62,612 nt of DNA, taken from assembly GCA_028280815.1 (NCBI GenBank), contig JANQLC010000037.1, forward strand, positions 1 through 62,612, read 5' to 3'. This stretch comes from Flavobacteriales bacterium (GTDB lineage: Bacteria; Bacteroidota; Bacteroidia; Flavobacteriales; JANQLC01). Made by a program: the position numbers and the translations under genes. Shown here piece after piece: positions 1-9,307 of the stretch (the stretch's first letter is position 1; every line of letters starts with the position of its first letter). Below the pieces are notes generated by a model, which did not search any database, had not been told where the DNA came from, and saw nothing but the letters and a program-made list of their open reading frames with translations.

Positions 1-165
1 ACCCAAGATCTACCCACACCCATCGCAGAAAAGACAAGTGTGAAAACCCGACAGATGGCAACACAAGCCAAAGCCCATCCATGCCAACCGCAGAAAAGAC
101 CGATGCAAAAAACCTGACCAAGGACAAGGGCAAAAAATGAGAAGTCCAAAGCCCGTCTAAATCAA
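1..165 (-). repeat. GT-rich repeat family A, left-edge copy (inverted)
   Basis: Read on the minus strand, this stretch matches the plus strand at about 61,770-61,930 at roughly 90% by eye over about 155 bp. Shared blocks include TCTTTTCTGCGGTTGG, ATGGGCTTTGGCTTGTGTTG and TCTTTTCTGCGATGGGTG. It holds two to three units of about 65 bp, each running from a TTTTGCA.. block through a TCTTTTCTGCG block to a GGGCTTTGG block. It has no plausible coding content. The two copies are inverted relative to each other and about 62 kb apart. Confidence 0.85.
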
Positions 166-179
166 CTTAGATTATTAGA

Positions 180-256
180 TGAACAGACGTGAACAATGTT
201 ATTTATTCGCGCCGGACTACACTTGTTCCACAGGCCCCATTTTTGTCGTAACTTTG
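180..256 (+). promoter_or_regulatory. Probable promoter and operator region of the S24 repressor
   Basis: A Bacteroidota-type -7 element TAACTTTG lies at 249-256, with a TTG at 223-225 as a loose upstream element (spacing 23, not the ideal 19). Two direct TGAACA half-sites, at 180-185 and 190-195, are exactly one helical turn apart. An approximate inverted half-site TGTTCC lies at 224-229. Autoregulation by the downstream repressor is inferred from position only. Confidence 0.45.
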
Positions 257-307
257 TAGCTCGGCAGAGGCAGGTATAATAGATTTATTTCACCTATACA
301 AGTACCG

Positions 308-1042
308 GTGAAAAAAGATTCAATTATAAAGAAAAACATCTTGCAATACCTCGATATAAAAGGGATTAGCAAATATGAATGCTATAAGAAAACCGGTATC
401 TCCAATGGAATTTTATCGCAGCCCAATGGGATGAGCGAGCAAAACCTCATGAAATTTCTCTCGGCTTATCCGGCGGTAAACCCGGCCTGGCTGCTGACGG
501 GCAGGGGTGGGATGTGCCGAGAAGAAGCGCCACAGTGGGTGGAAGAAGAAGGTGAGACATCAAAACAGGCGGGGGCTTACCGCTGCACCTATACTAAGAG
601 ATACAAAACGTCACATACAGAATTTCCAGCGGTATTGACTGAGAAAGGCATCCCCTTGATACCGGTTGACGCCATGGCTGGCTGGGGCACAGGGGATGTT
701 CAAGTAATGGATTATGAAATGCAGAGGTATGTGGTACCCGAGTTTCACGAATCCAAAGCCGATTTTGTGATTCGAGTACAGGGCGAATCCATGTATCCCA
801 CCTATATGAGCGGCGATGTAGTCGCCTGTAAAAAATTGCCCTTGGATACCTTCTTTCAGTGGCATGCGGTCTACGTATTGGATACCGTACAAGGCGCTAT
901 GGTCAAGCGGATTGGGCCCTCTGACTCAGAGGCTCATATCCAGTGCATAAGCGACAATGCGGACTACAAGCCTTTTGACTTGCACTTGGAAGAGCTGTAC
1001 GCCTTAGCCATCGTGTTGGGCCTCATCCGCCTTACCAATTAG
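308..1042 (+). CDS. XRE/S24-family repressor (LexA/CI-like, self-cleaving type)
   Basis: 244 aa with a GTG start. The N-terminal 70 residues look like a helix-turn-helix DNA-binding domain (YECYKKTGISNGILSQ, then NPAWLLTGRG, typical of Bacteroidota XRE/S24 regulators). The C-terminal half is a peptidase S24 domain: a likely Ala-Gly cleavage site (DAMAGWG), the nucleophile Ser in RVQGESMYPT and the general-base Lys in GAMVKRIG. These proteins repress stress or prophage genes and inactivate themselves by autoproteolysis. The next ORF downstream is broken and no other phage gene is visible, so this may be a stand-alone regulator or a relic of an element. The family call is firm; the regulated genes are unknown. 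Confidence 0.85.
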   Translation: MKKDSIIKKNILQYLDIKGISKYECYKKTGISNGILSQPNGMSEQNLMKFLSAYPAVNPAWLLTGRGGMCREEAPQWVEEEGETSKQAGAYRCTYTKRYKTSHTEFPAVLTEKGIPLIPVDAMAGWGTGDVQVMDYEMQRYVVPEFHESKADFVIRVQGESMYPTYMSGDVVACKKLPLDTFFQWHAVYVLDTVQGAMVKRIGPSDSEAHIQCISDNADYKPFDLHLEELYALAIVLGLIRLTN

Positions 1043-1112
1043 CCGTCTCATATATTGCAAGCACACCAATCTGCAGAAAAATGAGAGAATTAGAAATAAT
1101 TTATAAATAAAA

Positions 1113-1470
1113 ATGACTATAGAACAAGCGCAACGATTGGATGAAATGCTATACGACTTTACAGATTCAGCACAGCCATCATATTAGAAGAGTTAAAGCT
1201 CGTTCGCATAGCGGAGGACGGAGAGAATCACATAACCGTACAGCTGTTGCAGAAAGGCGAGGTATATAGGAATAATTATAGTTTTGTAGCGCAAGAAGAA
1301 AAAAACTTCAAAGAGAGGAACGAGAAAAAGCAGATCATTTACTCACGATTAAACAAATAAAAGCAGCCAAAAGAGAGCCATACTACATCCTTTTTTGTAT
1401 CTTATCCACAATGATCAATATAATATTGGGCTACCTGAGTTTTTTAAAGCATAGCGGGCGAATGGAATAG
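1113..1470 (+). pseudogene. Small membrane-anchored protein gene broken by two frameshifts
   Basis: Three reading frames carry consecutive protein-like segments. The first, starting at ATG 1113, reads MTIEQAQRLDEMLYDF and would stop at 1185. The second, from about 1164, contains ILEELKLVRIAEDGENHITV and stops at 1360. The third, from about 1343, reads LTIKQIKAAKREPYY followed by a hydrophobic helix and stops at 1470. Joined, they give about 115 residues: a soluble charged part and one C-terminal membrane segment, like small proteins carried by Bacteroidota mobile elements. No function is assigned. It lies directly downstream of the S24 repressor on the same strand and may have belonged to the same element. 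Confidence 0.6.
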
Positions 1471-1700
1471 CTGTGATCAAATGGGATCCTCGTTATTACT
1501 GCGTTTTAGCTCATCTTCATCTTTTCTTTGTCCTATAAAATTCATTTTAATGAAACTTATACATAGTATGACATATGTCGGTAGTGTATATTGTTTTACG
1601 CGTTGCAGTTCCGACCGCTCGGAATAAATGCATTGCGCTGGGAGCGGCCGGTTATTCACCGGATGTGCGGCCTGACGGGTTGACGTCGGTGTGAATGTGG

Positions 1701-4103
1701 CTACTGGGATTCCACAGTTGGTGAGACCCGTTGCTGTACGCTTTGGAACGCATGCATCAAATCGTGTAGCGAAAGGATGGCACGTCGGGTGTTCAACAGT
1801 ATGCCAAAGTTGGTGTGGCTGTTTTTTATGCCGTATTTCCCCTTCATCATGCCCAACACCTGTTCTTCGATTTGATCGCGGATCGGCGTGACGACTCGTT
1901 CCCGTTGCTCCGCCAGCACTGAAGGGGCATTCGCATTCCAATGCTGCAGGATGTGCTGCATGGATTTCACATAGTTTGCAAAGGCGGTTTTGATCTGGTT
2001 CAGCCTGTGCTTTTGCTTTCCTTTAAGCGGTTTGTGGTTGTTTTTAACGTGTTCATAGCAGGTATTGGAAACCGCTCGGACGGACTGTATCACAGCTGAA
2101 AAGTGGTCGTACACCTCGATGTAAAAGTCACCGGCTGTCGGGTCATCCGTTTTGGCTCTCTTGATCCATCTGTAGATTCCATGGTGGATCACGTCGAAGT
2201 CCTGTTCCAGCTCCTTGAGTTTTTTGTGTGCTCTTTTTAGGTCTCTTTCGCGTTCATCGAATAAGCCCGATAGGGACAGGGCATAACCCGATTCGACTGA
2301 GGCGGCGTACGAGCTGATGTTTTCCGCCGCACCTTCGATGGCGAGCGATAGGGTCAGGCCATCGACACCGTGTATCACCGCTTGCAACTGCCGTTCGTGC
2401 GCCGCCTTCCTGCGGTGGAATGTCGCACTCTGGTAGAGCGCGAAAAATGCTAGGGCGGTTAAGCCGAGCATCGCCCAGATGTGGAGGTAATAAATCAGGA
2501 CGGCAAACAAGCCGGCCGTAAAAAAGGCGATGAAAGCTGTGAAAAACCACCCGCTGATCACCTGCATCACCCCGGAAACCCGATATACGGCGCTCTCCCT
2601 ATCCCAGGCCCGGTCTGATAGGGAAGTGCCCATCGCCACCATAAAAGACACGTAGGTAGTCGATAAGGGCAGTTTATACGCGGTGGCCAGCGCGATCAAA
2701 ATGCTCGCAACTGTCAGGTTGACCGAGGCGCGAACCAGGTCGAAAGCCACAGCCGGATCGCTGTGTGCCCTCGGTTTGAAGTTTTGCTCCACACCGACCA
2801 GAAAGCGTTTGGGAAACAGCCTGAAAAGACCGCGCCCCAAACGGCGTATCGACTTTACGATATTTTGTGCCGCCGCGTTGGAACTGAATCGCTCTTCGGC
2901 TTCGTTTTGATGCGCCAGGTTTACCTCTGTGTCCGTTACGCTTCGGGCTTTTTTGGAGAACCAAAGCGTCAGGATCATCACCATGGCGGCGAGTGCCAAA
3001 AAGGATAGGGGTGTGGGGACGCTGTGGGACAAGCCCGCCATTGAATAGGTGTCTGCCGATAGGCCGCTGGCCGACCACAGGTGATAGGACTGGTAGCCCG
3101 CGATGGGGATGCCGATAAAGTTGACCAGGTCGTTGCCCGCAAAGGCCATGGCGAGACAAAACGTGCCGAAGAGGACGACCACACGCAGCATATCGATTTT
3201 CAAGGCGATTAAAATCGACAGGACGACCGACCAAAAGAGCAGCAGCCCGATCAAGACCAAAACGAAGTGCGCGCGTATCCAGCGGGTGGCTTGGTAAAGC
3301 GCCAGGCTTCCGGCGATGTATTGGGACGACCCGTCGGCCTGCGGCAATTCGCGATACGCGATGTGATCGACAACCCAGGTTTTACGGCCGTTTTCCATCC
3401 GCTCATCCGGGTTTTTGCCGTTGGTGATATGCGTTTGAAATTCCTTTTGGTCAACTATTTTGTAGGTGCCCTTTACCCCTTTGTAAAGCAGGAAATAGCA
3501 CATGGCTGTCAGGGCGAGGCCGGCCCAGAGCAGCCCGGCGAAACGGTAGCGCTTTTCGTAGTGGAAGCTAAAGACGATGCGCGAAAAGTACTGCACCAAA
3601 GCGCCGACTGCAAAGGCGATTACGACTGAGAGCAGAATGCCCGAGATGATGACCAAAGCCTTGCCCGTGTTGACGTATTGCCCGAGTTGATCAATCGTCT
3701 CACCCGCGCCGATGAGTTTTAAAACCGATACGAATACAGCCGCACCAAACAACTCAAAAACCACGGAAACCGTGGTAGAAGTGGGCATGGCAATGGTGTT
3801 GAAAAAGTCGAGCAGCAGTATGTCGGCCAGCATGACGGCCGTGAGTATGACGGTGATCTCAGAGAGGTAAAAGTGCGCTGGATTGAAGATGCCCTTTCGC
3901 ACGACCTCCATCATCCCCGTCGATAGGACAGCCCCTGCAAAAATCCCCAGGCTGGCGACCAACAGGATGATCCGGCGCGAAGCGACCCTAGAGCCGATGG
4001 CCGAGTTTAAAAAGTTTACCGCATCGTTGCTCACCCCGACGAAGAGGTCGACGACGGCAAAGACGAAGAGCAAAACAAGGGCTGTGACGTAAAAGGACTG
4101 CAT
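1701..4103 (-). CDS. PiT-family inorganic phosphate transporter, long Bacteroidota form
   Basis: 800 aa. Cation-coupled phosphate permease of the inner membrane. Both PiT signature repeats are visible: GVSNDAVNFLNSAIGS near residue 24 and AGNDLVNFIGIPI near residue 325. Between them a non-membrane insertion of about 60 residues (about 215-275, rich in charged residues) lies between membrane helices. A second cluster of helices covers about 455-570. The last 230 residues (about 570-800) are soluble and alpha-helical, with the look of a fused PhoU-like regulatory domain. At 800 aa it is longer than the roughly 500 aa E. coli PitA, but similar long proteins are usual in Bacteroidota. It stands alone, with sufE about 230 bp upstream on the same strand. 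Confidence 0.88.
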   Translation of the reverse strand: MQSFYVTALVLLFVFAVVDLFVGVSNDAVNFLNSAIGSRVASRRIILLVASLGIFAGAVLSTGMMEVVRKGIFNPAHFYLSEITVILTAVMLADILLLDFFNTIAMPTSTTVSVVFELFGAAVFVSVLKLIGAGETIDQLGQYVNTGKALVIISGILLSVVIAFAVGALVQYFSRIVFSFHYEKRYRFAGLLWAGLALTAMCYFLLYKGVKGTYKIVDQKEFQTHITNGKNPDERMENGRKTWVVDHIAYRELPQADGSSQYIAGSLALYQATRWIRAHFVLVLIGLLLFWSVVLSILIALKIDMLRVVVLFGTFCLAMAFAGNDLVNFIGIPIAGYQSYHLWSASGLSADTYSMAGLSHSVPTPLSFLALAAMVMILTLWFSKKARSVTDTEVNLAHQNEAEERFSSNAAAQNIVKSIRRLGRGLFRLFPKRFLVGVEQNFKPRAHSDPAVAFDLVRASVNLTVASILIALATAYKLPLSTTYVSFMVAMGTSLSDRAWDRESAVYRVSGVMQVISGWFFTAFIAFFTAGLFAVLIYYLHIWAMLGLTALAFFALYQSATFHRRKAAHERQLQAVIHGVDGLTLSLAIEGAAENISSYAASVESGYALSLSGLFDERERDLKRAHKKLKELEQDFDVIHHGIYRWIKRAKTDDPTAGDFYIEVYDHFSAVIQSVRAVSNTCYEHVKNNHKPLKGKQKHRLNQIKTAFANYVKSMQHILQHWNANAPSVLAEQRERVVTPIRDQIEEQVLGMMKGKYGIKNSHTNFGILLNTRRAILSLHDLMHAFQSVQQRVSPTVESQ

Positions 4104-4332
4104 TTTTTGGGCGATTTTCCAATTGCTAAAAAAGGAACAAATCAGCAGAAGCGCATTAACTCAGTGTTAAGTATAAGGCCATGGGCTGTCCCTTATCGAA
4201 AAAACCCTAGGATTACAGTTAGTCCGCGCCTAAAGGATATCGGCCTTAGCATTTGTACGGTTTGGCACAGCTATCGATGGGATGCCCCTTTTATCAGCCT
4301 CTTATTGGAGAGCCAATCGGTGTACTGCTCTA

Positions 4333-4761
4333 TCAAGGCTGTTCGGCACGCGCCTGGTAAGCCAAGGCGTAAAGCTTGATCTGACTGAGCATAGCCGATA
4401 GGCCGTTGCTTCGCATGGGCGATAAGAACTGCCGCAACCCGATCGAATCGAGAAAGCCGGTGTCCGCCTCGGCTATGTCCTGGGGCTTGTGTCCGGAGAA
4501 GATGCGGATTAACAATCCCGCAATCCCCTTGGGGATGAGGGCATCGCTGTCGGCGTAAAAGTAGAGCACACCATCCTTCCACTCGGGTTTGAGCCACACC
4601 TTGGATTGACAACCCTCGATCAACAGGCTGTCGTTCTTTTCCCCTTCCGGGATGCCGGGAGACGACTTTCCCATATCGATGAGCATTTCGTACCGCTCCT
4701 GCCAATCTGCAAAGCTTAAAAATTCCTCGGTGATCGCGCGCTGCTTTTCCGATATCGTCAT
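4333..4761 (-). CDS. sufE: Cysteine desulfuration protein SufE
   Basis: 142 aa, the usual SufE length. SufE accepts persulfide sulfur from the cysteine desulfurase SufS and passes it to the SUF Fe-S cluster scaffold. The acceptor cysteine sits in LIEGCQSKVWL at about residue 50. Other family blocks follow: ALIPKGIAGLLIRIFSG and LSPMRSNGLSAML near the C-terminus. The rest of the SUF operon is not in this window. It follows the CNNM gene on the same strand with a gap of about 60 bp, so the two could be co-transcribed. Confidence 0.92.
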   Translation of the reverse strand: MTISEKQRAITEEFLSFADWQERYEMLIDMGKSSPGIPEGEKNDSLLIEGCQSKVWLKPEWKDGVLYFYADSDALIPKGIAGLLIRIFSGHKPQDIAEADTGFLDSIGLRQFLSPMRSNGLSAMLSQIKLYALAYQARAEQP

Positions 4762-4823
4762 CTTCCGTCTCCTTCACATCGATTGCCAAAGGCGTGGCTA
4801 AACGCCGTTCAAATATAAGCCTT

Positions 4824-5912
4824 CTATCGGCTCGAGGCTTGTGCACCCTTTTCCGGCTCGTCGGGGATGCCGAGTTTTTTGGCTCGCTTTTGCCAGTTTT
4901 CCCTGGCCAAGAGCTGCAAATCGGTCACCTGGTCACTCTCGTCCATGATTTCGAGTCCCAATAGGGTTTCGATGATGTCTTCCATGGTGACCACACCGCT
5001 CACCGAACCGAACTCATCCACGACTATGGCCAGGTGTTCGCGCAGGTCTATGAATTTTTCAAATAAATCCGGTATGGGTACATCTTCGTCGACCATTACG
5101 ATATCGCGTTTGATATCGCTCAGGCATTTTCCCCCTTCACCGTGTGCCAGGTGCTCGAGCAACTCGTCTCTCAAAAAGTAGCCGGTTACGTTGTCGAGCT
5201 CTTCCCTATAAACCGGTATCCGGGAAAACCGGCTCTCCGGATGGGCTTCAAAGTAGTCCTGTAAACGCTCCGATTCCGCAGCGCTTTGAATGACCGTGCG
5301 CGGCGTCATGATATTCTTGGCAAAGATATTTTTGAACCGCAGCAAGTTCTTGATCACCTTGGTCTCCGATTCCTGAAACACCCCCGTTTCGCCCGCCTCA
5401 TCCGTCATGATTTCAAAGTATTCTCGGCTCATGATGCGCTCCTTCTCACCTTTGGAGATCAGGCGCGTAAACAAGCGCAAAGCCCAAAGCACACCGCTTA
5501 TGCGCAGCGATCCCAAGATAATGGCAATCGCCCGCGCTGAAAAATGGGCTAAGCGCTTCCAATAGAGGGCCCCAATCGTCTTTGGGATGATCTCGGATGC
5601 GATGAGAATGCTCAGGGTCATCGCGATAGAAACCACCGGCATCACATAGGAGTGAGTTCCAAAAGCCTCGTTGGCGGTGGCCCCCACACCCAAGCTGCCC
5701 ACCGTGTGGGCAAGGGTGTTGAGTGTCAAAATCGCGATGAGCGGTTGATCGATATCGCCCTTTAACCTTTCTAATGTGGAAGCGTATTTTTTCCCCTCGC
5801 CTTTTTTCAGCTTTAAAAAGATGGGCGTTACGCTCAGCAAAACGGCTTCCAGTAGGGAGCACAAAGAGGATAGGAAAATAGCGCTGAGGAAAAAAGTGAG
5901 CAACAAAGCCAT
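4824..5912 (-). CDS. CNNM/HlyC-family membrane protein with CBS domains
   Basis: 362 aa. An N-terminal DUF21/CNNM membrane domain (about residues 1-170, starting with a long hydrophobic helix) is followed by a CBS pair (about 190-330; KNIMTPRTVIQ and VVDEFGSVSGVVTMEDIIE are typical CBS-pair sequences). The protein stops just after the CBS pair and lacks the C-terminal CorC/HlyC domain of longer relatives, as in many Bacteroidota homologues of about 350 aa. The family is linked to divalent metal (magnesium or cobalt) efflux or homeostasis; the older name hemolysin is misleading. mgtE, a magnesium channel, is at 9.9 kb, but the two are not in one operon. Confidence 0.85.
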   Translation of the reverse strand: MALLLTFFLSAIFLSSLCSLLEAVLLSVTPIFLKLKKGEGKKYASTLERLKGDIDQPLIAILTLNTLAHTVGSLGVGATANEAFGTHSYVMPVVSIAMTLSILIASEIIPKTIGALYWKRLAHFSARAIAIILGSLRISGVLWALRLFTRLISKGEKERIMSREYFEIMTDEAGETGVFQESETKVIKNLLRFKNIFAKNIMTPRTVIQSAAESERLQDYFEAHPESRFSRIPVYREELDNVTGYFLRDELLEHLAHGEGGKCLSDIKRDIVMVDEDVPIPDLFEKFIDLREHLAIVVDEFGSVSGVVTMEDIIETLLGLEIMDESDQVTDLQLLARENWQKRAKKLGIPDEPEKGAQASSR

Positions 5913-6672
5913 TCGGGTCTGTCTTTTGTGCTAAATTACGGATTTATTTCGCATTGCGCCCTGTGCTTTGGTGTGACGAGATAGGGGTGTTTGAAGCCAA
6001 GCGATGCGTTAACGCTTTTTTGGGGCGGTATCCACGTGTTAATCGAGCGGACAGACAAAGTTAACCCCAAGTCGGATTATTTGTGAAAGGAGCCCTTTGC
6101 ACCTAAGCTGAAAAAGAGACAGCACGCTTGGGATGGGACAGTTTTTGTCTGTCTATTCGCTTCTTTATGAGGAGCCGCCTAAGGGGTTAGTTTGGGCTTT
6201 TTCCCCTATCCCTGCATCTTTTACGGTTTTTAATTCTTTTTATTGGGTTTTTAAGCACGCCGCCTTTATCGCTTACGGTTGTAAGCGGCTACTGGAATCT
6301 CACGCTTACGCAGCAGGGACAAATTCCCTTTCTCTTCTAAGTTTCACCCGCGTTCTGTGATTCCACACCTATCGTCGAGTGGGCATCTGCACTACGCCAG
6401 AGGTTATCCCTGTTTACAGTCGCCTTGGTTTGACCCTGCGGATGAATCCCATTACATGCTATTTTCTCGTTCTCTTTTGTGGTGTATCATACCCGGCTAA
6501 CCGCAAGCACAGTGTAAAGCGGTATAAAAGCACCTCCGCCAGTTTTTTAAAGGCCTTATCGCTTCCATCGACCGGCTGACCGCCTGTACGGGTCTTCTTA
6601 TGAATCGACGCACAACACGATATGTAACAGGTCTGATGTATAGCGGATTATTTTTAGTGCGCGGAATTCTAT
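5913..6672. other. 760-bp region without a convincing gene
   Basis: It lies between the starts of the CNNM gene and the end of ahcY. Two plus-strand ORFs (6133-6360 and 6379-6579) look like chance frames: no family motif, odd composition and no promoter. Parts of 6180-6260 are T-rich with runs like GGGCTTTTTCCCC and resemble the intergenic repeat arrays elsewhere in the window, but I could not align them to a unit with confidence. No tRNA or clear terminator was seen. Confidence 0.5.
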
Positions 6673-7989
6673 CTAGTACCTATAATAATCGGGCTTAAAG
6701 GGGCCCCGAACTGGGACTTTTATGTAAGCCGCTTGTGCTGGGGTGAGCGTCTCCAACTCTGCGCCCAATTTCTCAAGGTGCAGTTCGGCTACCCTTTCGT
6801 CCAAGTGCTTGGGCAATGTATATACCTTGTTTTCGTATGTATCGCTGTGATTCCAGAGCTCGATTTGCGCCAGGACTTGATTGGTAAAGGAGTGGCTCAT
6901 CACGAGGCTCGGGTGTCCGGTGGCCAAGGCCAAATTGACCAACCGCCCTTTGGCGAGCAGGATGATATCCTTCCCATTGAGGTGGTACTTGTCCACCTGG
7001 GGTTTGATCGCCACTCGGGTAGGCCCATAATTTTCTTCCAACCACTTCACGTCGATCTCATTGTCAAAGTGGCCGATGTTGCACACGACGACCTTGTCTT
7101 TCATCTTTTCAAAGTGGCGACCCACCAAGACATCCCGGTTTCCCGTAGCGGTAATCGCGATATCGGCTCTTCCAATGGCATCGTCCATCCGCTTGACTTC
7201 GTAACCGTCCATAGCGGCTTGCAAGGCGCATATGGGATCGATCTCCGTGACGGTTACGAGGGCGCCAGCACCTCGAAATGAAGCGGCTGTCCCCTTGCCC
7301 ACATCGCCGTAACCCGCTACGACCACGCGCTTTCCTGCGATCATCAAATCCGTAGCTCGGCGAATGGCGTCTACCGCACTCTCGCGACAACCGTACTTGT
7401 TATCGAATTTCGACTTGGTGACCGAATCATTGACATCGATTGCCGGCAGGGGCAGGGTACCCGCCTTCATCCTTTCGTACAGGCGGTGTACGCCGGTGGT
7501 AGTCTCCTCTGAAATGCCCTTGATGCCGGCGACCAATTCGGGGTAGCGATCCAAAACCAGATGGGTCAAATCCCCCCCATCGTCCAAGATCATATTGAGG
7601 GGCTCGCGGCTTTCCCCAAAGAACAGGGTTTGCTCGATACACCGATCGAATTCCGATTCGCTCATCCCCTTCCAGGCATAGACCGGTATGCCCGCCGCCG
7701 CAATCGCCGCCGCCGCGTGGTCTTGGGTCGAAAAGATGTTGCACGAACTCCAGTTCACCTCGGCTCCGAGGGCGACCAAAGCCTCGATTAAAACCGCTGT
7801 CTGGATGGTCATGTGCAAGCAACCGGCAATGCGCGCCCCCTTGAGGGGCTGCTGTGCGGCATAGGATTCGCGCAGCGCCATCAGGCCGGGCATTTCAGCT
7901 TCTGCCAATCCGATTTCCCTTCTGCCCCAATCCGCTAAGGATATGTCTTTTATCTCGTAAGGTATGCGCCTTACATCTTTGGTTTGCAT
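6673..7989 (-). CDS. ahcY: Adenosylhomocysteinase (S-adenosylhomocysteine hydrolase)
   Basis: 438 aa, full length. It hydrolyses S-adenosylhomocysteine to adenosine and homocysteine with bound NAD, relieving product inhibition of methyltransferases. Visible blocks: [20 protein letters not shown] near the N-terminus, [36 protein letters not shown], the catalytic-region [18 protein letters not shown], the Rossmann NAD-binding loop [13 protein letters not shown], and a C-terminus ending FKPDYYRY, the conserved tail with the Lys and Tyr that contact NAD of the neighbouring subunit. It is transcribed divergently from the phosphopantetheinyl transferase gene from overlapping promoters. Confidence 0.97.
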   Translation of the reverse strand: MQTKDVRRIPYEIKDISLADWGRREIGLAEAEMPGLMALRESYAAQQPLKGARIAGCLHMTIQTAVLIEALVALGAEVNWSSCNIFSTQDHAAAAIAAAGIPVYAWKGMSESEFDRCIEQTLFFGESREPLNMILDDGGDLTHLVLDRYPELVAGIKGISEETTTGVHRLYERMKAGTLPLPAIDVNDSVTKSKFDNKYGCRESAVDAIRRATDLMIAGKRVVVAGYGDVGKGTAASFRGAGALVTVTEIDPICALQAAMDGYEVKRMDDAIGRADIAITATGNRDVLVGRHFEKMKDKVVVCNIGHFDNEIDVKWLEENYGPTRVAIKPQVDKYHLNGKDIILLAKGRLVNLALATGHPSLVMSHSFTNQVLAQIELWNHSDTYENKVYTLPKHLDERVAELHLEKLGAELETLTPAQAAYIKVPVRGPFKPDYYRY

Positions 7990-8002
7990 AGCTGCGGTTT
8001 TT

Positions 8003-8018
8003 TAACTTTGCAAAGTTA
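8003..8018. promoter_or_regulatory. Palindromic back-to-back -7 promoter elements (ahcY / phosphopantetheinyl transferase)
   Basis: The 16-bp perfect palindrome TAACTTTGCAAAGTTA presents the Bacteroidota -7 element TAACTTTG on each strand, head to head with no spacer. The plus-strand element would serve the transferase (ATG 8040) and the minus-strand one ahcY (ATG ending at 7989). Two polymerases could not occupy it at once, so the two transcripts would be mutually exclusive initiation events. A dimeric regulator site is the alternative reading. Confidence 0.65.
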
Positions 8019-8039
8019 GTGTTTCGCCGCGATCCAAGC

Positions 8040-8675
8040 ATGCCCATCCTACACCATCTCAAACCCGATACAGGCACTGAAATCGCGATTTGGGATGTGG
8101 TGGAAAGCGAAGCCGAGCTGATGGGCTACCTGAAACCCAGCCCAGGGGAAGTCGATCGATTCGAGGCGATGGGCGAAAAGCGCAGGCGTGAATACCTCGG
8201 GATTCGCTGCTGTTTAAAACACTTGGGCATTCGCGAAAAAATCTGCTATACGAGCCGTGGAAAACCCTGCTTGAAGAGCCGAGGACACATCAGTATTTCA
8301 CACGCTTGCAGCCAGGTGGCACTCATCGTCAGCCGAGACCAGCGCGTGGGGATCGACATTGAAAAAATACGGGGAAAAATAGCTGAGGTGGCATCTAAAT
8401 TTGTAAACGAAGCCGAGCAAAACTTTATCCCCAACTCCAAAAAATTGGATTATTTGCACATCATCTGGGGCGCCAAGGAGGGCCTCTACAAAATAGGGGG
8501 TGGGCGGCGCTTTGTCAGCTTTAGAAACCATATGTTTGTAAAGCCCTTTGCACTGGATGAAAAAGGCCGGTTCCAATGCTGGATCAAAGACGGGGCGCGC
8601 AGCGCCTGCTTCGATGGTTTTTACCGGCGGATCGAAGATGTTTATGTGGTGTATTGCAAAACTGTGGAGCGGTGA
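8040..8675 (+). CDS. 4'-phosphopantetheinyl transferase superfamily protein
   Basis: About 211 aa from ATG 8040. A GTG at 8019 would add seven residues, but it lies inside the promoter region. Enzymes of this family transfer phosphopantetheine from coenzyme A to a serine on carrier proteins. Sfp-type motifs: VGIDIEKIRGKI (magnesium-binding Asp and Glu, about residue 103) and the later IWGAKEGLYK (the W-x-x-K-E-x-x-x-K block, about residue 147). The N-terminal part reads like Bacteroidota homologues (LAIWxxxES-type block: IAIWDVVESE). The stop codon overlaps the GTG start of pnuC by 4 nt (GTGA), implying translational coupling. Target carrier proteins are not in the window. Confidence 0.85.
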   Translation: MPILHHLKPDTGTEIAIWDVVESEAELMGYLKPSPGEVDRFEAMGEKRRREYLGIRCCLKHLGIREKICYTSRGKPCLKSRGHISISHACSQVALIVSRDQRVGIDIEKIRGKIAEVASKFVNEAEQNFIPNSKKLDYLHIIWGAKEGLYKIGGGRRFVSFRNHMFVKPFALDEKGRFQCWIKDGARSACFDGFYRRIEDVYVVYCKTVER

Positions 8676-9307
8676 ATGAGATCGCCTCATTTTTTATAGC
8701 CCCCTACGAGCGAGCGAGTTTGTGGGCTATCGCACTGGAGGTCACCGCCGCGCTCTTTGGGGTGCTGAGCGTTTTTTACGCCCGGTGCGAAGACATAAAG
8801 GTGTATCCGACCGGTATCGTTTCCATCCTGATTTACGTTTACATCACCTATACAGCCGTGCTTTATGGAGACATGTTGATCAACATATACTATACGGCTA
8901 TGAGCCTTTACGGTTGGTATCGGTGGACGTATCCCAAAGCAGACCGAGATGCGGTACCCATCACTTATGCTTTGCGGAAAGACTGGGTCGTGGTCGGGGT
9001 GGTATTCTCGCTAACGCTTTTGTTTGTCGTGGCGGTTTATCTCTATTTTCACAAGTTCAACCACTACACCAATTACATCGACACGCTGACCACGGCGCTG
9101 TTTTTTGTCGGTATGTGGCTGATGGTCAATAAGAAAATTGAAAACTGGTACTTTTGGATCTTTGGAAATGTGATCTCCGTCCCCCTGTATTTTGTAAAAG
9201 GGTTGGGCTTTACGGCTTTGCAGTTCAGCGTTTTTTTAATCTTGGCCCTATATGGCTTAAGGGATTGGAAAAAGACTTACGAGCGGGAGCGGTTACCGGC
9301 CAACTGA
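8672..9307 (+). CDS. pnuC: Nicotinamide mononucleotide transporter PnuC
   Basis: About 211 aa starting at GTG 8672, which overlaps the previous stop; upstream in-frame codons read as shadow of the transferase gene. Seven or so membrane helices. PnuC features: an early helix with FGVLSVFYAR, TGIVSILIYVYITY, INIYYTAMSLYGWYRW (the W-x-x-W region that lines the substrate path) and the late NWYFWIFGNVISVPLYF. Relatives import nicotinamide riboside or related vitamin precursors; substrate here is not certain. Operon with the phosphopantetheinyl transferase. Immediately downstream lies GT-rich repeat DNA. Confidence 0.9.
   Translation: MNEIASFFIAPYERASLWAIALEVTAALFGVLSVFYARCEDIKVYPTGIVSILIYVYITYTAVLYGDMLINIYYTAMSLYGWYRWTYPKADRDAVPITYALRKDWVVVGVVFSLTLLFVVAVYLYFHKFNHYTNYIDTLTTALFFVGMWLMVNKKIENWYFWIFGNVISVPLYFVKGLGFTALQFSVFLILALYGLRDWKKTYERERLPAN

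Noticed and set aside
308-1042. Prophage
   Set aside because: Only a single S24-type repressor and a broken small gene are present; no integrase, structural or lysis genes.
1477-1941. 154-codon minus-strand ORF at the end of the phosphate transporter
   Set aside because: It overlaps the transporter in another frame and shows no domain or signal; shadow of the real gene.
4271-4846. 191-codon minus-strand ORF over sufE
   Set aside because: Out of frame with sufE, Arg-rich composition typical of a shadow frame.
6133-6579. Two plus-strand ORFs in the gap before ahcY
   Set aside because: No family motif, no promoter, and composition like T-rich repeat DNA.
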